Below are positions 44,074-56,509 of a stretch of DNA of 64,000 nucleotides, one piece after another (the stretch's first letter is position 1; every line of letters starts with the position of its first letter). Under the pieces are notes generated by a model. It made no database searches, had not been told where the DNA came from, and was given only the letters and a program-made list of their open reading frames with translations. A program made the translations under genes and the position numbers. Location of the stretch: contig FJOG01000033.1 of NCBI GenBank assembly GCA_900073065.1, positions 14,916 through 78,915 of the forward strand. The letters run 5' to 3'. The DNA comes from Phialocephala subalpina. Lineage: Eukaryota; Ascomycota; Leotiomycetes; Helotiales; Mollisiaceae.

Positions 44074-44842
44074 TTACTCCTTCTCATCAACATACTTGGT
44101 GCCCTTTCCAGCTGGGGAGGCGTTGACTTCTTTGTCGGCTAGATTCCAATCATTCAAATACCCAACCCCAGCACTCAAATAAGTAGCAAACCCCAACCAC
44201 CCAAGATACGGCGCCAACGCCCACCCAGCAACAGGATCAACCTGTCCCCAGACATAAGCCAGGTACCCGGTAACACCAGTGAGAGCAACGATATCGACGG
44301 TGGCTTCGATCGGGCGTTTGGCGACGAAGAAGAGAGGCATCCAGATTAGGTTGAGGCCGAGTTGGATGGTGTAGAGTGTTGCGCCTTGTTTTGTGAGGAG
44401 GTGTTTTTCGGTTGAGGCGAATGGTGACCTATGGTGGGTGGGTGTTAGTGAGAAGAGATGATGCGGCTTGAGTAGCTACGTGACTGCAGACTCCGCAGAC
44501 AGAAAGGCAGAGAGAGAAGTGCAGACGTACATTCCGGTATCATAGGCGCGGTAAGCAGCGAAGCCCATCAATCCATAGAGGACAGTCCATGCAGGGCCGA
44601 AGACGTATGGTGGTGGACGGTATGGAGGTTGCTTAAGGGCCATGTAGGTATTCTGGGTTTCCTTGGCTGGGAAAACATTAGCTTATGCTCCGGCAGGAAG
44701 GGCTTCTAGAGCTAGATGAAGGTCACTTACGCCGGACGGAGAATCCAACAGCTGTTCCTAATGCGATTGGCAAGAGGATAGCTGCTGCGGGGTTGGAGAA
44801 GACTGCTGCAGGCAGCGTGATGGAAGGGATGAAGGTCGTCAT
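44074..44842 (-). CDS. TspO/MBR (peripheral benzodiazepine receptor) family protein
   Basis: A membrane protein of the tryptophan-rich sensory/translocator family, probably in the outer mitochondrial membrane, binding porphyrins or sterols. Three exons (44731-44842, 44531-44666, 44074-44428) give 200 aa. Conserved features are the first helix SITLPAAVFSNPAAAILLP, the loop YMALKQPPYRPPPYVFGPAWTVLY-type segment (KQPPYRPPPYVFGPAWTVLY), GLMGFAAYRAY, the LYTIQLGLNLIWMPLFF helix and the final LAPYLGWLGFATYLSAGVGY with the family's WxxFA-like ending. The tail (ADKEVNASPAGKGTKYVDEKE) is soluble. Confidence 0.93.
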
Positions 44843-45970
44843 GTTGACGGAGCTGGTGGGCTGGTGTTAGCCGGAGATTCAACAGTATGGTATTGACCAA
44901 GAGGTTGAAGATGCTCAAGAGAATGAAGGAAAGGTTGTAAAACGCCAACCCGAAGCTGCCCCTCGAAATGACGTAGGTGCATGTGAAGCTTGAATTGGTG
45001 GAAGCTTAAAAGAAAATACATTATCAATGAGTAGGAGTTGGTGCAAACTTACTGGCTAATTGAGTGTTTGCTTGTATCGTCCTGCGTTGTTTGTAGACAC
45101 CGTTATGGTAAAGAGAAGAAGAATGTCCTGGTTGAAGTGGGACCATATATTGTTCCCCAGACTTGAATCAGCTCACCCTCGACTGACCAGTGAGGAGCCA
45201 AAGAACGTAATCGCGTACCTGGCTATCCATGTTGATTCAGGGTGAGGCTAAACTGTATCTGGATCTAGTCTGCTTCGATAAGCGTCCCACTTTAATTCAC
45301 CCAACATCCAATCAATACCCCTCCTGCTCCTCTGCGCCCTTCCTCCCTCGGCCAAGCTTTTGCGCCCGTGTGGACTTGCCCGGCCCCATCGCTCGTGCCC
45401 CCAAACCCAATGGATGAAGCGTGGATTGATCGCAGCGTCGAACTGCGACCTCCTCCATCCTCCTTCAACCTCTCCAACTCAGTCTTGGATGAGCATTGCT
45501 CTTCTCAACAGGAGCTCCTACACGCACAATCTTGTTCGTCAATCCTTTTTACTATTATCCCCCAGCCCTTGTACCTTTCAAATGCACCGCTGCCCTTCAA
45601 TCTACCTTCTTTTCGAGATCAGATAGTTGTCGTCGTCCTCGTTCGTTAGCCATTGATAGGCGCTGACCTCCCACCTTTCAACCTCATTTTTCTACACCCT
45701 CATTCAACTCGCGCCCCCAACACCCCAATTATCACTACTCTATACTTCTCTGCTTTTTGAACACTCCTCTCTGACAGGCAATCATGTCGCCAAACAGCAG
45801 TAGCTTCGTTGTCATCACCTCGTTCCGCCGACAAGCACGAGGCGTCACTTGACAACCGGCAAACACGAGTCCAGCGTCCACTCTACGAACCGCCTAAAAG
45901 AGAACCTATTGTCCTACCAGCTCAACTGCCTGCCGATTCACTCCCACCCCGACCCCGAACACATCATACA
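44843..45970. other. Intergenic / long pyrimidine-rich 5' region of the Ars2 gene
   Basis: About 1.1 kb. From about 45,300 the plus strand is C/T-rich, as in fungal promoters and 5' UTRs. An ATG at 45784 (MSPNSSSFVV) is out of frame with the main ORF, while the main frame stays open from about 45,785 to 45,971. The true start could therefore lie upstream behind an unseen intron. Confidence 0.5.
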
Positions 45971-48857
45971 ATGGATACATATTCGGGGGGTTACAGAGAG
46001 CCGCCTCTCGCGAGATCGCCTCAAGAGAGAACAAGCTGGAGCAGTCGCGACGAGGGATACAGAGGTGGCGATCGTCCAGATAATTCGCGCAATGATACCT
46101 TCTACCGTGGCAGATCTCCCGGTATGTTCACTTTGGAGAACTCAGTCGTCTCACTGCAGCGGCTATTTCCGTTTCATGCGGCTGCAAGGCTGGATGCCGT
46201 AGAACAATGCCATAGCCATCACATTTCTGGATGCGCTTCATATTGTTTCCTTTAGCCCATTGATCATCTAGCTTACATTTATCTTTCAGGTGTTGACCGC
46301 AGTCGCCGAGGACGAGACCGAACTAGATCACCAGTGGCTGTTGACCGTTACGAGCCCTCTGGTCGTTCCCGAGATGACTATGATCGAAGAGATCGTGGAC
46401 GTGATCGCGACAATCGTCGTTCGCCCGCACCTGTCAATATCGATCGATATGTTCCAGGAGAGCCTCCAGCACTCACTGTCAATCCTTTAGCAGACCCGGC
46501 TTCGCTTGCTTTCCAAGTTGGCTTTTCATACTTCGGCGAATGGTGGCGCACGAACGAGAAGATTAAGGAGGAAAAGGAGCGCATTAAGACTGGCAGACGC
46601 CCGGAGCCAACTCGACGTAATGATACACCAGAGGAGCGCGAAAAGGAGAAAGCCAAGATTCAAGTTGCATACGATGCTTACAAAGAGGAGTTGCAGGCAA
46701 AGATGGCTAGACAATTTGTAGCGGAGCACAAGGGAGAACAATGGTTCCAGGAGAGATACTTTGCAGAAGTTAGGGATCCATTGCATTTACAGCTCAACGA
46801 ATTTCGACGAGGCAACTACAGCCAGTGGGAGCAAGATCTCGAATCTGGTACTTTTGACGAGTATTCTCTCGAAGGTATCCCAAAGTCTGAGAGCAACGGT
46901 GCAGGAGGAGTCGTTGAGAAGGAAGAGGGTGAGACTACAGCGACCAATGAGGTTCTTGGTGTTGGTGATCTTGTTCCGTCCAGAGGAAGTGATATCAGAG
47001 ACGAGAATGCTTTTCAGCCAACTCTACTCATCAAGACGATCGCACCTCATGTCAGCCGCCAAAACCTCGAAGCATTCTGCAAAGAGCATCTGGGTGAAGA
47101 TGAAGGTGGATTTAAGTGGCTGAGCTTGAGTGACCCCAACCCAAGCAAGCGCTATCACCGTATTGGATGGGTTATGCTACATCCTGCTCCGGAAACAATT
47201 CCTATTGTCGATCGACCAGAACCCAAGGACGAAGAGGGCGATGTCAAGCTTTCCCCTCCGCCGATTCCTGAAAGCACAGCAGTGAAGGCACTCGAAGCCA
47301 TCAATGGTAAGACTGTTAAGGATGAGGTCCGAGGAGATTTTACCTGCCACGTTGGAGTCCATGCACCACCAACTCAACCCCGAAAGAAGGCTCTATGGGA
47401 TTTGTTCTCTGCACCCGAGCGGATTGAGAAGGACCTTGAGCTCGCCCAGCGATTGGTCACGAAATACGAAGAAGATTTTGGATCAGACTTCAATGCTGTT
47501 TTGAAGATTGAGGAGCGTGTCGAGGATCTCAGACAACAGGGACGATTACAACCTCCTGTAACTGCACCAGTGGCCAAGAAGCCTAAGAAGGAACGCGACT
47601 ATCTTGGTCTCGATGAAGCAATGGAGGAAGGAGAAGAGGGCGAGGAGATGGAAGAAGATGACGAAGACGAGGGTGCTTTGGATGATGAAGTTGACGACGA
47701 AGATCTCCTTGTCAAGAAGAAGCAGCTTGATCTTATGGTCGAGTACCTTCGCAGAGTCTTCAACTTCTGTTTCTTCTGCGTTTTTGAGAGCGACTCTATT
47801 CATGAGCTCATCCGAAAGTGCCCTGGAGGGCATCTTCGTCGGCCACGCAATACTTTGAGCACGGCTGGAAAGGCTGCAGCTAAGGCTAGTGCATTGGGCG
47901 ATGTATTCCCGGGAAAGAAGAGAACCGATACTGGCTTTACTGAGGATTCCGAAAATGGGCCATTGTCTCCAGGAGAAGAACGAAAGTTCAACCGTAACAG
48001 TACAGCTTCGAAGGCTGAACAACAGCTTCAGCGTGCTTTCAACTGGGTCAAGACTTTCGAGGAGAAGCTTATGCAGATTCTTGAGCCCGATGCGGTTGAT
48101 GTTCGCAAGCTGGGTGGAAAGCCAACTGAGGAGGCATTGAAGGAGGAGTTGGTCAAGTTTGTGAAGCAGGAGGATGAGCATAAGTTCAGATGTCGAGTTC
48201 CAGAATGTACGAAACTCTTCAAGGAGGAGCATTTCTGGAAAAAGCACGTTGAGAAGCGTCATCCAGAATGGCTTGAAGGCTTGAAGAAAGACGTAAGTGG
48301 TCTGATGCCATTATTTGAGCGTCACTAACATGTTCTAGTTTGATCTTGTCAACACTTACGTTCTTGATCCTGCTCACATTGCTCCGTCAAGATCGGATGC
48401 TAATAGCAACGGTCACTTCCCTCCCTCGAATGGTCATGTCCCAGCTGGCACGCCCCGAGGCTTCAACCTCCAGAACTTTGGCCTGGGTGGCATGGCACCG
48501 ATGCAAGGCTTCGGCCAACAAGGATTTGCACCATTCTTCCCGGGTGCTGTTCCAGGTGCAGCTGGATGGCAAGGAGCTGATCGTGGTGGCGGACCCATCA
48601 GACGAGGCGGCAGACAATACCAAAACAACGCCCGTGCAGGCCCCTACGATCGTCGTCCTCGACAGGAAACTGGTAGACTCAGTCCACCACCTGGCTCACG
48701 TCGTGGAGGCATGGCATCAGGGAGTGGTCGATGGGGCGATGGAGCAGCTGGCGGTGCTGCAGTTGGCCCTCGCGAAGCCGTCCAAGGCAGAAGTCTCAAG
48801 TCTTACGAAGACCTTGATGCAGTTGCTGGTGGTGGCTCTGGTGAGCTGAATTACTAG
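45971..48857 (+). CDS. Ars2/Serrate homologue (zinc-finger RNA-biogenesis factor)
   Basis: A nuclear protein linking the cap-binding complex to RNA processing or decay; the fission-yeast relative is Pir2. Three exons (45971-46121, 46290-48292, 48339-48857) give 890 aa. Domains in order: an Arg/Asp-rich N-terminus (GRSRDDYDRRDRGRDRDN); the DUF3546-like block (ALTVNPLADPASLAFQVGFS, YFGEWWRTNEKIKEEKERIK); a central helical region with QWFQERYFAEVRDPL and IAPHVSRQNLEAFC; an acidic tract (EEDDEDEGALDDEVDDEDL); and the Ars2 C-terminal zinc finger FRCRVPECTKLFKEEHFWKK plus HVEKRHPEW (C2H2). The end is Gly/Arg/Pro-rich. MDTYSGGYREPP was taken as a conservative start. Confidence 0.9.
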
Positions 48858-49536
48858 GAAATTTGGAGATTGACTGGTGGTGGACAAAACTTTGCGCATA
48901 AAATCATACATGGCGTTTACGAGATATATTTGTAGCAAGGAGGTAGCTTTGTTTTCATAGCTGCGCTTTAGCTACCTCATGATGCTTTTCATGACTGTCT
49001 GTAACATAGCGAGATAGGGAATGAAAATTGCTGATTCCTGATTTGGTTGTATGGGTTGAATTGTGATTGGTATGATGACTTGATGTTGTGCATCAATTAC
49101 CGATGTTTCGCAGGAGGTGACTCCGGGACGCGTTCAAGTCGTGTTGATGTTACAAATGTTGCTGCCACAACAACAGCGCGTACGATACTGTACTCCATCA
49201 ACACCAACTTCCTCTTCAATAACCTCTCGACCAAACTTCACTTCCGCTTCAATTATCGTGGACTCACCTCTCCACACGTGAGACTAAGCACCAACCTGGA
49301 AAGCACATACTCAGGGGCTTTTCACACCGCCTCGGCCACTAAACCTCTTCGATCACTTGATTGGTCCCGACCCCTCGTACGCGCATAATCCGCGACCCCA
49401 CCATCAACGAACAACCACAATCCAAAACCTCTTTCCGACGAACTGCCCTTTCACCTCTTCTTTTGCTGAAGCACAGAGTTCATCCCATCTTACATACACA
49501 CAGGACCGCGAGAGGAAAATCTGAAAGACAGGCAAG
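48858..49536. other. Intergenic, promoter of the alpha-tubulin gene
   Basis: A 679-bp spacer. The last 200 bp is C/T-rich. No supported ORF. Confidence 0.5.
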
Positions 49537-51315
49537 ATGACGAGAGGCGAGGTGAGTTGTTTACTTCATGAATGCGGGGAAAACGGGGGAGAGAAGAGGG
49601 ATTCAGGGGTGGCAGACCGCGATTGTGGGAGCTGCGCAGTGCTGGCTGTACAGCAGATGGGGGCAAAAGAAGCAGAAGGAGAGGGAGTGGGATATGGGAT
49701 TGAATTTAGAGGGAATGAAGGCTGACAAGACGAACAATAGATTCTTCATCTTCACATTGGCCAGGCGGGCACACAGTTGGGGAATAGTGCTTGGGAACTG
49801 TACGTCCCTCCTTCCTTTAGTGGGCCTCACTTGAAGGCAACCACAACTTCCCTACCGTTCATTGCTAACATGCAAATGCAGCTATCTTCTAGAACACGGT
49901 CTCCTCCCCAACGGGCGCCCCGACCCCGACGCAAAAGCCCTCCACGACTCCGGCGAGCTCGACACCGTCTTCACCGAAACTGGCTCAGGCAAATACGTCC
50001 CTCGCTCCATCTTCGTCGATCTGGATCCTAGTCCTATCGATGAGATTAGAACCGGGGATTATAGACAGCTTTTTCATCCTGAGTTGTTGATTAGTGGGAA
50101 GGAGGATGCGGCGAACAATTATGCGAGGGGGCATTATACGATTGGGAAGGAGATTTTGGATGGGACGTTGGATAAGATCCGACGTGTGCTTGACAACTGC
50201 TCCTCTCTCCAAGGATTCTTGATCTTCCATTCTTTTGGTGGTGGAACTGGGTCGGGGTTTGGGAGCTTGTTGCTTGAGAGGTTGAGTACCGATTATGGCA
50301 AGAAGAGCAAGTTGGAGTTTGCGGTTTATCCTGCTCCCCGAGTGAGCACGGCGGTTGTGGAACCCTACAACGCCGTCCTCTCCACGCACTCCACCATCGA
50401 AAACTCCGACTGCACATTCCTAGTCGACAACGAAGCCGTCTACGATATCTGTCGTCGAAACCTAGACATTCCTCGTCCTTCTTTCGAACATTTGAATCGA
50501 TTGATTGCTCAGGTTGTGAGTTCGATTACGAGTTCGCTGAGGTTTGATGGAGCGTTGAATGTCGATTTGAATGAGTTTCAGACGAATTTGGTGCCGTATC
50601 CTAGGATTCATTATCCGTTGATTAGTTATGCGCCGGTTATTAGTGCGGCGAAGAGTAGTCATGAGAGTTTCAAGACGCAGGATTTGACTTTGCAGTAAGT
50701 CCCTCTTGTTCTCGAGGTTGATATAGAGATTTTGGGATGGTTCTAACGAGAGTAGGTGCTTCGAGCCAAACAACCAAATGGTGGTTTGTGATCCTCGCAA
50801 CGGAAAGTACATGGCTGTTGCTCTCTTGTACCGTGGTGATGTCGTTCCTCGAGTATGTCCCAATTTTTCACTCAACCCACATCAAAATCTTTCCCTCGCC
50901 CAAAACACTAACATCCCGTGTTCAGGACTGCAACGCGGCCGTCGCCTCTCTAAAAGCCAAAACATCATTCAACCTCGTCGAATGGTGTCCTACCGGTTTC
51001 AAACTCGGCATCAACTACCAAAAACCAATGTCCGTCCCATCTACCTCTCCAGGCGATGGTGCACTGGCGTCAGTGGATAGGTCAGTCAGTATGTTGAGTA
51101 ATACGACGGCGATTTCGGAGGCGTGGTCAAGGTTAGATCATAAGTTCGATTTGATGTATTCCAAGAGGGCATTTGTGCATTGGTATGTTGGGGAGGGGAT
51201 GGAGGAGGGAGAGTTTAGTGAGGCGAGGGAGGATTTGGCGGCTTTGGAGAAGGATTATGAGGAGGTTGCTGCGGATAGTTTTGAGCCGGGGGGAGAGGGG
51301 GATGAGGAATATTGA
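49537..51315 (+). CDS. Alpha-tubulin, divergent second-type paralogue
   Basis: Microtubule subunit of 457 aa; five exons (49537-49551, 49741-49799, 49882-50694, 50756-50852, 50926-51315), the first only 15 nt. [20 protein letters not shown] is the GTP-binding N-terminus, [18 protein letters not shown] the tubulin signature, [12 protein letters not shown] and [15 protein letters not shown] further alpha-tubulin blocks, and it ends GDEEY with the terminal Tyr typical of alpha. The N-terminus differs from the usual fungal form (RGEVISLNVGQAGCQIGN), and the sequence fits the second alpha-tubulin of Aspergillus (tubB type). A main alpha-tubulin should exist elsewhere in the genome. Confidence 0.95.
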
Positions 51316-52237
51316 GTGACGAGCGCAGCGAGGAACTTGGGCGTGGAATGAGAGGACCGTGGGCAGAGACTTGAGTGGTGAGTGATGAGTAGAGGGTGGT
51401 TGAAGATGTGGTGTGGTGCTATATGTGGATGTTCAGCGTTGTGCGGATACCTTTCCTTTCTCATGAAGTAGGTGTTGGTGGTGGATATCAAAAGGGGTTT
51501 TGATGCGGGTGGTGATCTTTTCAAGCGATGATTGATGTTGGAGTCAAACGAGAAAACAAGAAATGGGGTAGAATAGCACGAGCTAGGAATGAAATGCAAT
51601 GAGATTTTCCGAATGCTCATAGCTTCTGCAGCGAAGTGTGAAGTTCGTTCGGATGAAGATTGAGCCAAAACTAGAAAATATAACTTTTCACCTGACGACT
51701 TGAGATGAGCGTGAATAAAGAATCCAGGAGAGATCGGTTGATATTTTAGAATTGGATACCAAATTCAGATGAAAGTTTCCGGTATTGCCTATCTCGTTTT
51801 CGTAAACTTTAATTGGGTGAAATGACGGTGCCTTGCATCGAAAGTCTATTCTTGATGCAAACCGGGACCAGGGCTCCTGTATTCCATCTCTATTGTTCGT
51901 TTCGATGACATGCAGATGCAGATTTGGCAGGTGGATTTGGGATCCTAGGTGCATGTGAATGCTACCAGATGCCGGGTATTCGGAAGATCCAAAATAGGAA
52001 CAAGGGCTGGATCGTGTCTTTCGTGTCCTTCGTCTCTAGGCTATTGCTCGAGTAAACACCGGGAAGCTGTAATTTGAGCATCGAGAAACATAACAAGGGG
52101 CTTGAGAGGGAAGTTGGTTATTGGCAAGGTATCATGACTTTTGATATTGCTACATGACCTGGTCTATTCTACAATCATCAATCAAAGCCACGCCACGCCA
52201 CGCCATCCATGTATCCTTGCTTTCCCATAGCCATTAT
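51316..52237. other. Intergenic, nothing recognised
   Basis: A 922-bp spacer between two converging genes. A short CCACG-type tandem repeat lies near 52190-52205. ORF 51255-51668 (minus) is antisense to the tubulin 3' end and unsupported. Confidence 0.5.
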
Positions 52238-54096
52238 CTACCTCGACAAAGCAATATCATCAATTCTTAGAATCACTGTATGAAGTTAGTATGTTTTCCC
52301 TGAATAGTATCAGAAGCAGAATGTCAAACTTACTCTTGACCGTCTCAGCCGCCAACTCTACCGCGCTCGTGCTCACTAACAATGGTTGCAATACATTCTC
52401 ATCCGCAATATCAATCTTCACACCACCACTCTTGATACTAACACCAGCATTCTTCTCTCCGTACTCATGCTTGTGTCTTAGCTCGGTAACGACCTTGATG
52501 CTATTCAAACCAGCGTTTTCGGCTAATGTGGTTGGGATGACCTCCATGGCGTCCGCGAATGCCTTCCAGCAGATAGCTTCGGTCCCCTTCAGTGCTCTCG
52601 ATTGCTTCGACAGTTGAGAAGCGATCTCGATTTCTGGAGCTCCTCCACCGGCAATCAAAGCCTTCTTCTTGACCAGACATCTGATGACGCAAAGAGCATC
52701 GTGGAGAGATCTCTCAGCTTCATCGAGGATCAAAGAGTTGGCACCTCTGCAGACAATAGAGACTGTCTTGCCTGCGCTCTTCGTTCCAGTAACCTTCACA
52801 ATCCGACTTCCACTACTCTGCACCTCCTCAATCAGATCCGCACTACCAAGCTTATCCTCAGTAAACGAATCAATATCAGCAATAGGTTTGCATCCAGTGG
52901 ATTTGCAGATGAATTCAACCTCGTCACGCTCGATGTCTTTGATGCAGAGGATGTTGAGTTTGGCGAGGAAGTGGAGGGAGAGGTCGTTGACTGCGTCGCG
53001 GAGGATGGATTTTTGGATGAAGAGGACGTTGCATTTTGCTTTCTTGATCTTCTTGACCATGTTGAGTAGGTAGGTTCGTTCTTCTTTGAGGATTTTGTCC
53101 ATTTGGCGGTAGTCGTTTACTACGATTTGATTTTCCATCTGGAAGCGTCAGTAGGTATGAATGATTTGGAGGTGCAAAACGTACATCTGGCTTGGGAGGC
53201 GAAAGCTGGAATTGAATCAAGCCGATTCTAGCCTTCTCCATTCGTACTGGTCCACCACCGCTCTTGACAACTGCTTGCTCTAGAACAAGTCCGTCTACCA
53301 TCTCGCTGTCCTCAATCGTGCCTCCAACTTTCTTCAGTATTCTAATGTTCTTCAAGTCCACGTTGTCTGCGGTCTTGATATCGATCGTCTTAGTGACAGC
53401 TGTGACAGCCATAGGAGCGAGGATATTCGAATGCTGTGAAACAATCTTCGAGGACAGAGATGTGGTAGCGGCTTGGAGGAGAGCTGAAGTATCGTTGAGG
53501 GAGATAGGATGTGACATGTCGTGGAGAACTCGAACAGCTGCGGCTGCTGCTCTCTGGAAGGCCTCTGCAATGACTGAGGGATGTATGCCCTTTTGTAATA
53601 ATCTGTCTGCGGCTCCAAGCAGACTTCCTGCAATAACAACAACTGATGTGGTTCCATCTCCCGCCTCAACGTCTTGTGCTGCTGATAGGTCGACCAGCAT
53701 CTTTGCTGAGGGGTGCATGACAGACATGCTCTTCAACATCGTATTTCCATCGTTGGTGATTATAGTCTCTCCTTTGCCCGACTGGATCATCTTGTCCATA
53801 CCTCGGGGTCCAAGAGAGGTTCTGACGGCATCGGCGACGGCTGGAGAGGTCAGTATGTTCTGTTGCCAGGCTGGTGGTGTTGCATACCTCTTGCAGCAAG
53901 AATCTAGACAGCCAACAGTCAGTATTTGCATCATATAAGCCCAGAAATCAACTTACATTCGCTGCGCGCACCGCCATAGGCTTCTCTTTATCCTATACAT
54001 CCCGCATTAGCTGTTGCCAAAATATTTCGAAGCTTCGAGACCTCGTACCTTGAAGGACGCATTTGTAGAATTCGCTGAAGCTTGGGAGAGCGCCAT
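52238..54096 (-). CDS. cct4: CCT chaperonin subunit delta (Cct4)
   Basis: A subunit of the cytosolic TRiC/CCT ring that folds actin and tubulin. Six exons (54049-54096, 53957-53992, 53888-53903, 53185-53840, 52334-53138, 52238-52275), one only 16 nt, give 532 aa, the family length. Visible blocks: [16 protein letters not shown] and [12 protein letters not shown] near the ATP site, [18 protein letters not shown] with the hydrolytic Asp, the apical domain ([18 protein letters not shown]), and [17 protein letters not shown] with [20 protein letters not shown] for the equatorial domain. The last residues [11 protein letters not shown], after a final small intron, are the conserved C-terminus. The gene is head-to-head with RPT1. 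Confidence 0.96.
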
Positions 54097-54391
54097 CTTG
54101 AGAATGTGTGAACTATTACAAGACAACGAAACAGAATATTCTTCGTGAAGTCGTGGAATATAGCTGTTCGTCGCGTCTTTGCCTGATCAACCGCGTACAT
54201 TTGATTTTTGAAGCTCCCGCGCTAACACCACTTTGAGACTAGCGTACCGAAGGCCATCGCGATTCATGGGACATTCGTAAGAGCTTCCGCCTTGCCATCA
54301 ACACAACATCTACTAACTTCACCACCATCTCCTCGACCTGCCCGTCTCCCAAAACCCTCATTAATCCACCGAACCTCTACAATCTCCCAAG
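54097..54391. promoter_or_regulatory. Bidirectional promoter between cct4 and rpt1
   Basis: Only 295 bp separate the two start codons, so the core promoters must overlap or abut. The rpt1 side is C/A-rich near its start. I do not see a canonical proteasome-associated control element. Confidence 0.6.
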
Positions 54392-55887
54392 ATGCCTAGG
54401 TAAGTACTTTCGCGCAGATCTGCTGCTTTCTTTGGTTGTTTGATGCGTCTGGCCTCCCAAGGAGCTGTCCCTGCCTCGACTTCGTCCTCCTCACTTGTGT
54501 CCCAATGCTCACAACATGAAAACAGCGCCACGGGGCAAAATTGGGAGAAGCACACGAAGAATTTCGCGGATGATGAGATAGAAGAGAAGAAGATCACACC
54601 TCTCACCGATGAGGATATCCAAGTCTTGAAGACGTACGGCGCGGCGCCATATGCAGCAGCCCTCAAGAAACTTGAGCAACAGATCAAGGAGAAGCAGAAC
54701 AGCGTGAACGAGAAGATTGGCGTCAAGGAATCAGATACTGGATTAGCACCACCTCATCTCTGGGATGTAGCTGCCGACAGACAACGAATGTCCGAAGAGC
54801 AACCTCTCCAAGTCGCAAGATGTACAAAGATCATCGCAGATGACAAGGACGCCGAGAAGAGCAAATATGTCATCAACGTTAAGCAAATAGCCAAGTTTGT
54901 GGTCAACCTCGGAGAGCGTGTCAGTCCTACGGATATTGAGGAGGGCATGAGAGTTGGGTAAGCAAATATGTCGCTGGGGAGGAAATCTAGTGCTAAGTCT
55001 ACAACAGTGTCGACCGAAACAAGTACCAAATCCTCCTCCCATTACCTCCCAAGATCGATGCTAGTGTTACGATGATGACAGTCGAGGAGAAGCCTGATGT
55101 TACATATGGCGATGTTGGAGGATGCAAGGAACAAGTTGAGAAGCTACGAGAGGTCGTCGAGATGCCTCTGTTATCGCCAGAACGATTCGTCAACCTTGGT
55201 ATCGATCCACCAAAGGGTGCTCTGCTGTACGGACCTCCAGGAACTGGTAAGACTCTTTGCGCCAGAGCCGTTGCAAACAGAACAGATGCGACCTTCATCC
55301 GAGTCATTGGTAGTGAGTTGGTCCAGAAGTACGTTGGAGAGGGTGCGAGAATGGTACGAGAGCTTTTCGAGATGGCACGGACGAAGAAGGCTTGCATCAT
55401 TTTCTTCGATGAAATTGATGCCATTGGAGGTGCTCGTTTCGATGATGGTGCTGGTGGAGACAACGAAGTGCAGAGAACTATGTTGGAGCTGATTACTCAG
55501 CTAGACGGTTTCGATGCTCGAGGAAACATCAAGGTCATGTTCGCCACCAACAGACCTTCGACTTTGGATCCTGCCTTGATGAGACCTGGACGTATCGACC
55601 GAAAGATCGAATTCTCCCTTCCAGATCTTGAGGGCCGTGCGAACATTCTCCGAATCCACGCCAAGAGCATGTCCGTTGAGCGCGATATCCGATGGGAGCT
55701 GATTTCTCGTCTTTGCCCCAACTCAACCGGTGCCGAATTGAGGAGTGTATGCACAGAAGCCGGGATGTTCGCTATCCGTGCTCGAAGAAAGGTCGCTACT
55801 GAGAAGGACTTCCTGAGTGCTGTGGACAAGGTCATTAAGGGGAACTTGAAGTTCAACTCTACTGCTACTTATATGCAATACAACTAG
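54392..55887 (+). CDS. rpt1: 26S proteasome regulatory subunit Rpt1 (AAA ATPase)
   Basis: One of six ATPases of the 19S base that unfold substrates. Three exons (54392-54399, 54526-54957, 55008-55887), the first only 8 nt, give 439 aa. An N-terminal helical region ([36 protein letters not shown]) is followed by the OB domain. The AAA module has Walker A GPPGTGKT, Walker [13 protein letters not shown], the pore loop YVGEGAR, and the second region of homology with [18 protein letters not shown]. The C-terminus [10 protein letters not shown] carries the expected HbYX-like ending seen in this subunit. The short first exon, not a downstream ATG, gives the correct start [10 protein letters not shown]. 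Confidence 0.96.
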
Positions 55888-56509
55888 ATGGCTGGGAAGA
55901 ATTGGCAGGCTGTACACTAGCGGCGCAGGTGTTTCTGGTAGCATAATGAACTCAAGGCGACGTTTTCCCGCCTTCACTTAAGTTTAAGTACAGCACCGAG
56001 CCCGGACTCCGTTTATAATCAGAATCTACAGATCATACTTACCTCTCCTGTCTCCAGACCCAGTGGTCAAATAACCGAATTATTCTGTTGAGTTCAAATT
56101 TGTTCCGATTCTCAAAGATGTTTTTGCCATACAAGTCCAAATCATGCACGCCATAAATTCCAACCTTTTTGCAACCGACCTGCGATACCAAGAAGTCATG
56201 AACACCATTCAAATTTAATTACCAATTTGGCGCTTTTTTCATCGTTGGGTGCCTCCTCCATGTTGATCGTCCGAGTTCCACACGTATTGTGTCTCCTTTT
56301 GAGCCGTTTGAGCACTTGCTGCTTCCCTCTTCTGAGCGACAAGTGCTTATATTGTTGCTTGCTCACCTATAACGGTTAAGCAGTATTCTGAAATACCCGC
56401 AGATGACTCTCACGCGGTGGATGATTGAGGTTGTATTCATTGAGAGTTCGTTGAAGGATTGATTGTTCTCGTAATTTGGAACTTCAGGCGGAGTATTGTC
56501 GTCCAAAAC
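55888..56509. other. Intergenic, 3' flank of rpt1; start of the accessory region
   Basis: A 622-bp spacer between two converging genes. No supported ORF. Confidence 0.5.

Noticed and set aside
45229..45649. Overlapping Pro/Ser-rich ORFs upstream of the Ars2 gene
   Set aside because: Three frames are open at once because the DNA is C/T-rich; typical of a fungal 5' region.
47546..48262. 238-aa minus-strand ORF
   Set aside because: It is an antisense shadow of the conserved Ars2 exon.
48340..48849. 169-aa plus-strand ORF
   Set aside because: It is an alternative frame of the last Ars2 exon, whose real frame continues the family's Gly/Arg-rich tail.
53264..53938. 224-aa plus-strand ORF
   Set aside because: It is an antisense shadow of CCT4.
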